Below are positions 61,164 to 64,000 of a DNA stretch of 64,000 nucleotides, piece by piece (within the stretch, counting starts at the first letter, position 1; the number at the start of each line of letters is the position of its first letter). The notes under the pieces are model-generated. The model did no database searches and was not told the origin of the DNA. It was given only the letters and a program-made list of their open reading frames with translations. The stretch is from Bradyrhizobium paxllaeri (GTDB taxonomy: Bacteria; Pseudomonadota; Alphaproteobacteria; Rhizobiales; Xanthobacteraceae): assembly GCF_001693515.2 (NCBI RefSeq), contig NZ_CP042968.1:4154001-4218000 (forward strand), read 5' to 3'. Position numbers and translations under genes: made by a program.

Positions 61164-62127
61164 CCGGGATCGGAGGCCCGCGCCGTCGGCCCTGACCTTG
61201 GCCCAGCAGCCGATAGACCCTGTTCCTTGCACCGAGGCAATTCAGCCCCGATTTGCGCCGTTTTGGTTCCCTGAAAGCCTTGGCATCCAGGCAGGAAACT
61301 GAGTCGGTAAATAAAATCGTTATGATTCAATAGCTTTTTAAAGTTCCCTTAAGCCAGAAATGAGTTCCTGTTAGAGCCGCACCGCCGCGCGGCCCGAATA
61401 GCCGGGCGCCGTTCCTGTCACCTACCCCAGGGAGACGTGCGCTCGGCTATTATGGGCAACCCATCACGGGGGCTAACGGCCCGCGCAGCGGTAGAATGGC
61501 AATCGCGGCTGCGAACTCTTCATGGAAAATGCCATCAAATAAGGTTTGCGCGACACGGCCCCAGACTACCGGATTCAAGCGCGAGCGATGTCACCCGCCG
61601 GCAACAGAAGACCGGTTTTGGCTGCATCTGGAAGATGTCAAGAGGCGCGCTTGCTACTCATAGCCGGCGCGGCGCGCGGTGATCGTGCCTCGGTGCGATG
61701 CACGCGGGAGACTTCGTTCGACTTTGACGCCGGCGTGGCGGGGGTGGGGCGGCATTGTGCCGAGTTGGGTAATCCGGATGATATCGCGCGGCGAGAACAG
61801 CGCGTGCTAACCTGATGCCGCGTTTGCACCTGCATGGAGCGGGAGCAAACATTTCGCAGCGATGATCGAACGCAGTTGCGATTAGGGAACCATCAACGAG
61901 AGGCCGTTAGGTTTCTCTCGTCGCGAGCACTGCGCGCGATCAGTTCGATCAATCAACAGTTGCGAAAATTGGTGCGTCCACGAACAGACTCCGTTACGGT
62001 TGCGTTCTGTGATGATGCCAACCGGCTGGAACTTTTCGGCCCGAAAGAGGTTCTGAATTGGCCTTATTCTCCTCATGTTTTCTGCGAACGATGAGAACCG
62101 AAAATCGAATCATGATTGGGGACGGTC
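61164..62127. other. Long intergenic region without a convincing gene
   Basis: Several short frames exist (for example 61437-61682 and 61834-62094, plus strand) but none has a ribosome site or protein-like composition. The stretch 61305-61345 is AT-rich. GGAAC-N16-GGTT at 62028-62052 resembles an EcfG promoter with one mismatch and points toward the H-NS-family gene. No RNA gene is recognised. Confidence 0.4.
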
Positions 62128-62448
62128 GTGAACCGAACTAACTTCAAATCGATGTCCACCGATGAATTGTGGGCACTACACGAGGAAGTAGCTTCCAGGC
62201 TTGCTGCTACGCTGCTTGCTGAGAAGCGTGTGCTTGAAGATCGCTTGAAGCAGCTCAAGGGCGGCGACAGCGAGCGCGCAAGCTCATCGACAGGGAAGCG
62301 GCCATATCCGACAGTCGTTCCGAAGTTTCGGAATCCGGATCGGCCGTCCGAGACTTGGGCGGGACGTGGAAAGACGCCTCGCTGGCTCGCCGCAAAGTTG
62401 AAGTCCGGCAAGCGAATCGATGACTTCCGCATCAGGCACGTAGCCTAG
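62128..62448 (+). CDS. H-NS-family nucleoid-associated regulator
   Basis: A 106-residue protein. The N-terminal oligomerisation helix (RTNFKSMSTDELWALHEEVA) and the C-terminal DNA-binding module (FRNPDRPSETWAGRGKTPRW, with the AGRGxxPRWL core hook) define alphaproteobacterial H-NS-like (MucR-unrelated) regulators that bind AT-rich DNA. GGGGA lies 6 nt before GTG 62128, which I choose over TTG 62116 and ATG 62152. It borders the long, locally AT-rich gap. Confidence 0.9.
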   Translation: MNRTNFKSMSTDELWALHEEVASRLAATLLAEKRVLEDRLKQLKGGDSERASSSTGKRPYPTVVPKFRNPDRPSETWAGRGKTPRWLAAKLKSGKRIDDFRIRHVA

Positions 62449-62576
62449 GAAGATTTGGCCCTGGGACGAGTTGCAGCCGCAGGTTGCGACGCGCTTGTGT
62501 TTGGATATCCATAGCTTGGGTATCCGCAGATTGGCTTGTTGCCGTTTGCGGATACCGTTCCGATGTCCCGCACAGC

Positions 62577-62894
62577 TCACGCGCGCGAACGGTTGTTCGA
62601 AGGGCCGGCGTCACGGCCTCCCTTCAATTCGGCCAGGGGTAGATCCTGTTTGTCGTGGCTGGGCGGGCTTTCGACGCTCGCTTCCAAAGCTCTGACAATT
62701 CCCATGCGCGCGAACAGCATGGGACCGCGGTCTTCGGCGGCATCGATCAGCATCTGGACCGCAAGCCGCCATTCCTGACGATCACGTTCCGGCTGTGACA
62801 GGTTCCTGATGTAGTCGGCCGCGTCTCGCAGCGTCCGCGCAGGGGCTCCGGCCGGAAGCGGAACGGGCTGAGCAAACGGTCGATCCCAGGACAT
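62577..62894 (-). CDS. Conserved hypothetical protein
   Basis: A 105-residue soluble protein: MSWDRPFAQPVPLPAGAPAR (Pro-rich), a helical core (TLRDAADYIRNLSQPERDRQ, then WRLAVQMLIDAAEDRGPMLF) and a polar tail. The 'LRDAADYI..LP..E....W..A...L..AAE' pattern is familiar from many rhizobial small proteins of unknown role. GGAG precedes the ATG. Confidence 0.75.
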   Translation of the reverse strand: MSWDRPFAQPVPLPAGAPARTLRDAADYIRNLSQPERDRQEWRLAVQMLIDAAEDRGPMLFARMGIVRALEASVESPPSHDKQDLPLAELKGGRDAGPSNNRSRA

Positions 62895-63126
62895 GCTGAA
62901 CTCCGGTCACAGATTTCGAATGATGCTGGCGCAGATGGATGCGCCAGGCCGGTAACCCGGCATGGGTTGCCGGCCGGTGGAGCCCGAGCGGCATCGAAAG
63001 CAGGGAGTCGACGCGGAACTGTGATGTTGGTTCCAATTCTGCGGCAGCTCGTTCCGTCGGCCGGCTTTTGTCCCGGCCCGGCGGGCCGCACCCGCGTCTC
63101 AGCGCAGCGATGGACGGACAGGCGGA

Positions 63127-63378
63127 TCAGTTCTGAAACGCAACGCCGACGAAATCACCCTGCCGCCAGATCACGCGGCATTCGCGAATGGTGTGAAAAT
63201 TGTCGAAGGTCAGTTCGAAATTCAGGGGCAGCAAATTGAGATCGTGGAGTTCAATTCCGGCCCCGGAATTCGTCACGTCCTGAACGCGGCAGGTGAGGAC
63301 GCCGCGCTGCGCATCGAAGAACAGAAGCGCGTTTTTCGAAATCATCGTCCGTGCGACGGCTCGGCGTTCGACTTCCAT
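63127..63378 (-). CDS. PilZ-domain protein
   Basis: An 83-residue single PilZ domain with MEVERRAVARTM (arginine-rich first motif), QDVTNSGAGIEL (second motif, D-x-T-x-x-G) and CRVIWRQGDFVGVAF. It is a paralogue-type relative of the PilZ gene at 18700-18960. Loss of the canonical RxxxR/DxSxxG residues makes cyclic di-GMP binding uncertain. Confidence 0.82.
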   Translation of the reverse strand: MEVERRAVARTMISKNALLFFDAQRGVLTCRVQDVTNSGAGIELHDLNLLPLNFELTFDNFHTIRECRVIWRQGDFVGVAFQN

Positions 63379-63622
63379 GCTCGGCTACCACCGGTTCACG
63401 CCTGGGCTGGGCAAGCAGCGGCTTGGCGAATTGCCTCCCGGCGGCAATCAGGTTCGGTCTAATTCGTAAACAATCAATTTTAATGATCGCAGAAAGTATG
63501 CCCGTCCGGAGCCGTATCAGTTGCGGGTTCAACACAGCCACGGCCGTTCCGTGTGCGGAACTCACAAACAGGCTTGATGCATCGGTGAAAGCCAGCCTCT
63601 CTAGCACAGAGAGGGGAATCGC

Positions 63623-63898
63623 ATGGCTTTACGTTGGATGTGCGTGCTGGCGCTGTGTCTGGGGACTTCAAGCGCCGGAGTTGCGGGTGAACAGTCCGGT
63701 GTTCTACGTCGAATTTCATGCCCGGTCGTGCGCTACTACGTGGCGAAATACAGTGCGCCGGCCGCGGAGCAGTGGGCGCGCAACAAGGGCGCGAGCGATG
63801 CCGAGATCGAAGCCGCCCGGCGCTGCCTGAGGCAAGACGATATGCGTACGGCCAAGGCGCAGCGGCCGCCGCTCGCGCTCGGCACGTACGGCTGGTGA
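63623..63898 (+). CDS. Exported hypothetical protein
   Basis: A 91-residue protein with a signal peptide (LRWMCVLALCLGTSSAGVAG) and a small helical mature domain (CPVVRYYVAKYSAPAAEQWA, KGASDAEIEAARRC) with two Cys likely disulphide-bonded. GAGGGG precedes the ATG. The 'C..V..Y...Y....AE.WAR..GAS...I..AR.C' pattern recurs in Bradyrhizobium small exported proteins. Function unknown. The last 100 bases of the window show nothing more. Confidence 0.75.
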   Translation: MALRWMCVLALCLGTSSAGVAGEQSGVLRRISCPVVRYYVAKYSAPAAEQWARNKGASDAEIEAARRCLRQDDMRTAKAQRPPLALGTYGW

Positions 63899-64000
63899 AC
63901 CCTCGTGCAGCGGCGCCGGTGGGCGCCGCGAACTGCACTGGCCCATCAATACTGCTGATACCGCTTCTGGCGTTTGCTGCGCCCGGCATTCGGCCCGCCG

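Noticed and set aside
61834..62094. 86-codon plus-strand frame
   Set aside because: No ribosome site and no recognisable pattern; it lies in a long region that looks non-coding.

Overview
The window is a GC-rich chromosomal segment that looks like a Bradyrhizobium-type alphaproteobacterium (Nitrobacteraceae). This is inferred from several things seen together: GC-rich codon use, EpmA/EpmB-type EF-P modification genes, an NDUFS4-like complex I subunit, a sigma-EcfG-type promoter (GGAAC-N16-CGTT), alphaproteobacterial H-NS-like and DUF6481 proteins, many 30-100 residue proteins, and dispersed palindromic repeats. I see no rRNA, CRISPR array, integrase, transposase or plasmid/phage module. There are two tRNA genes (Glu-TTC and Pro-TGG).

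Layout. 1-5.8 kb: cell-wall enzymes (Tat-type lytic transglycosylase, cut by the window edge; M23 peptidase), a divergent MarR/AhpD-like pair sharing a perfect operator, and elongation factor P with a TTG start. 6.0-8.7 kb: epmA-epmB, which modify EF-P, followed by two small envelope proteins. 8.7-16.5 kb: an MFS exporter, DAHP synthase with a complete aromatic-codon attenuator, HdeD, a PrsW protease, and an MFS transporter next to an M20 amidohydrolase fronted by a 31-bp-period repeat array. 16.6-28 kb: an archipelago of small proteins (membrane miniproteins, PilZ, Flp pilin, PEP-CTERM protein) with GST, glyoxalase I, sirtuin, double cold-shock, DUF192 and CAP-domain genes. 28.3-35.3 kb: a NitT/TauT-type ABC importer with a GntR regulator, divergent from a catabolic trio (FAH-family hydrolase, cyclase, Tat-exported amidohydrolase). 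36-39 kb: a NodU/CmcH-like carbamoyltransferase convergent with an OpgC-like acyltransferase. 39.6-46.8 kb: the leucine/isovalerate pathway (ivd, mccB, mccA, hmgL) with TetR and Lrp regulators. 46.9-58 kb: an adenylate cyclase-TPR gene that may be an insertion, a DapA-family lyase with a TRAP transporter and GntR regulator, a DUF1624-type membrane protein and a second TRAP transporter. 58-64 kb: small proteins, an 83-bp cloverleaf-like palindrome, an H-NS-family regulator and another PilZ protein.

Best candidate for something undescribed: the leader of the DAHP synthase gene (minus strand, 12143-11977). A good promoter would start transcription at or next to the AUG of a 26-codon peptide with five aromatic codons in a run of six (Phe-Trp-Tyr-Phe-Ser-Tyr). 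Three complementary segments and a GC hairpin plus T-run follow just before the gene. This is the full logic of a ribosome-mediated attenuator that would read Phe, Trp and Tyr together, and it is probably leaderless, like the trpL leader known from Sinorhizobium. Secondary leads are the 31-bp operator array at 16512-16596, a diverged copy of the hmgL 3' end flanking the adenylate cyclase gene, and the periplasm-targeted amidohydrolase in an otherwise cytosolic catabolic cluster. All assignments rest on motifs read by eye; no database search was possible.
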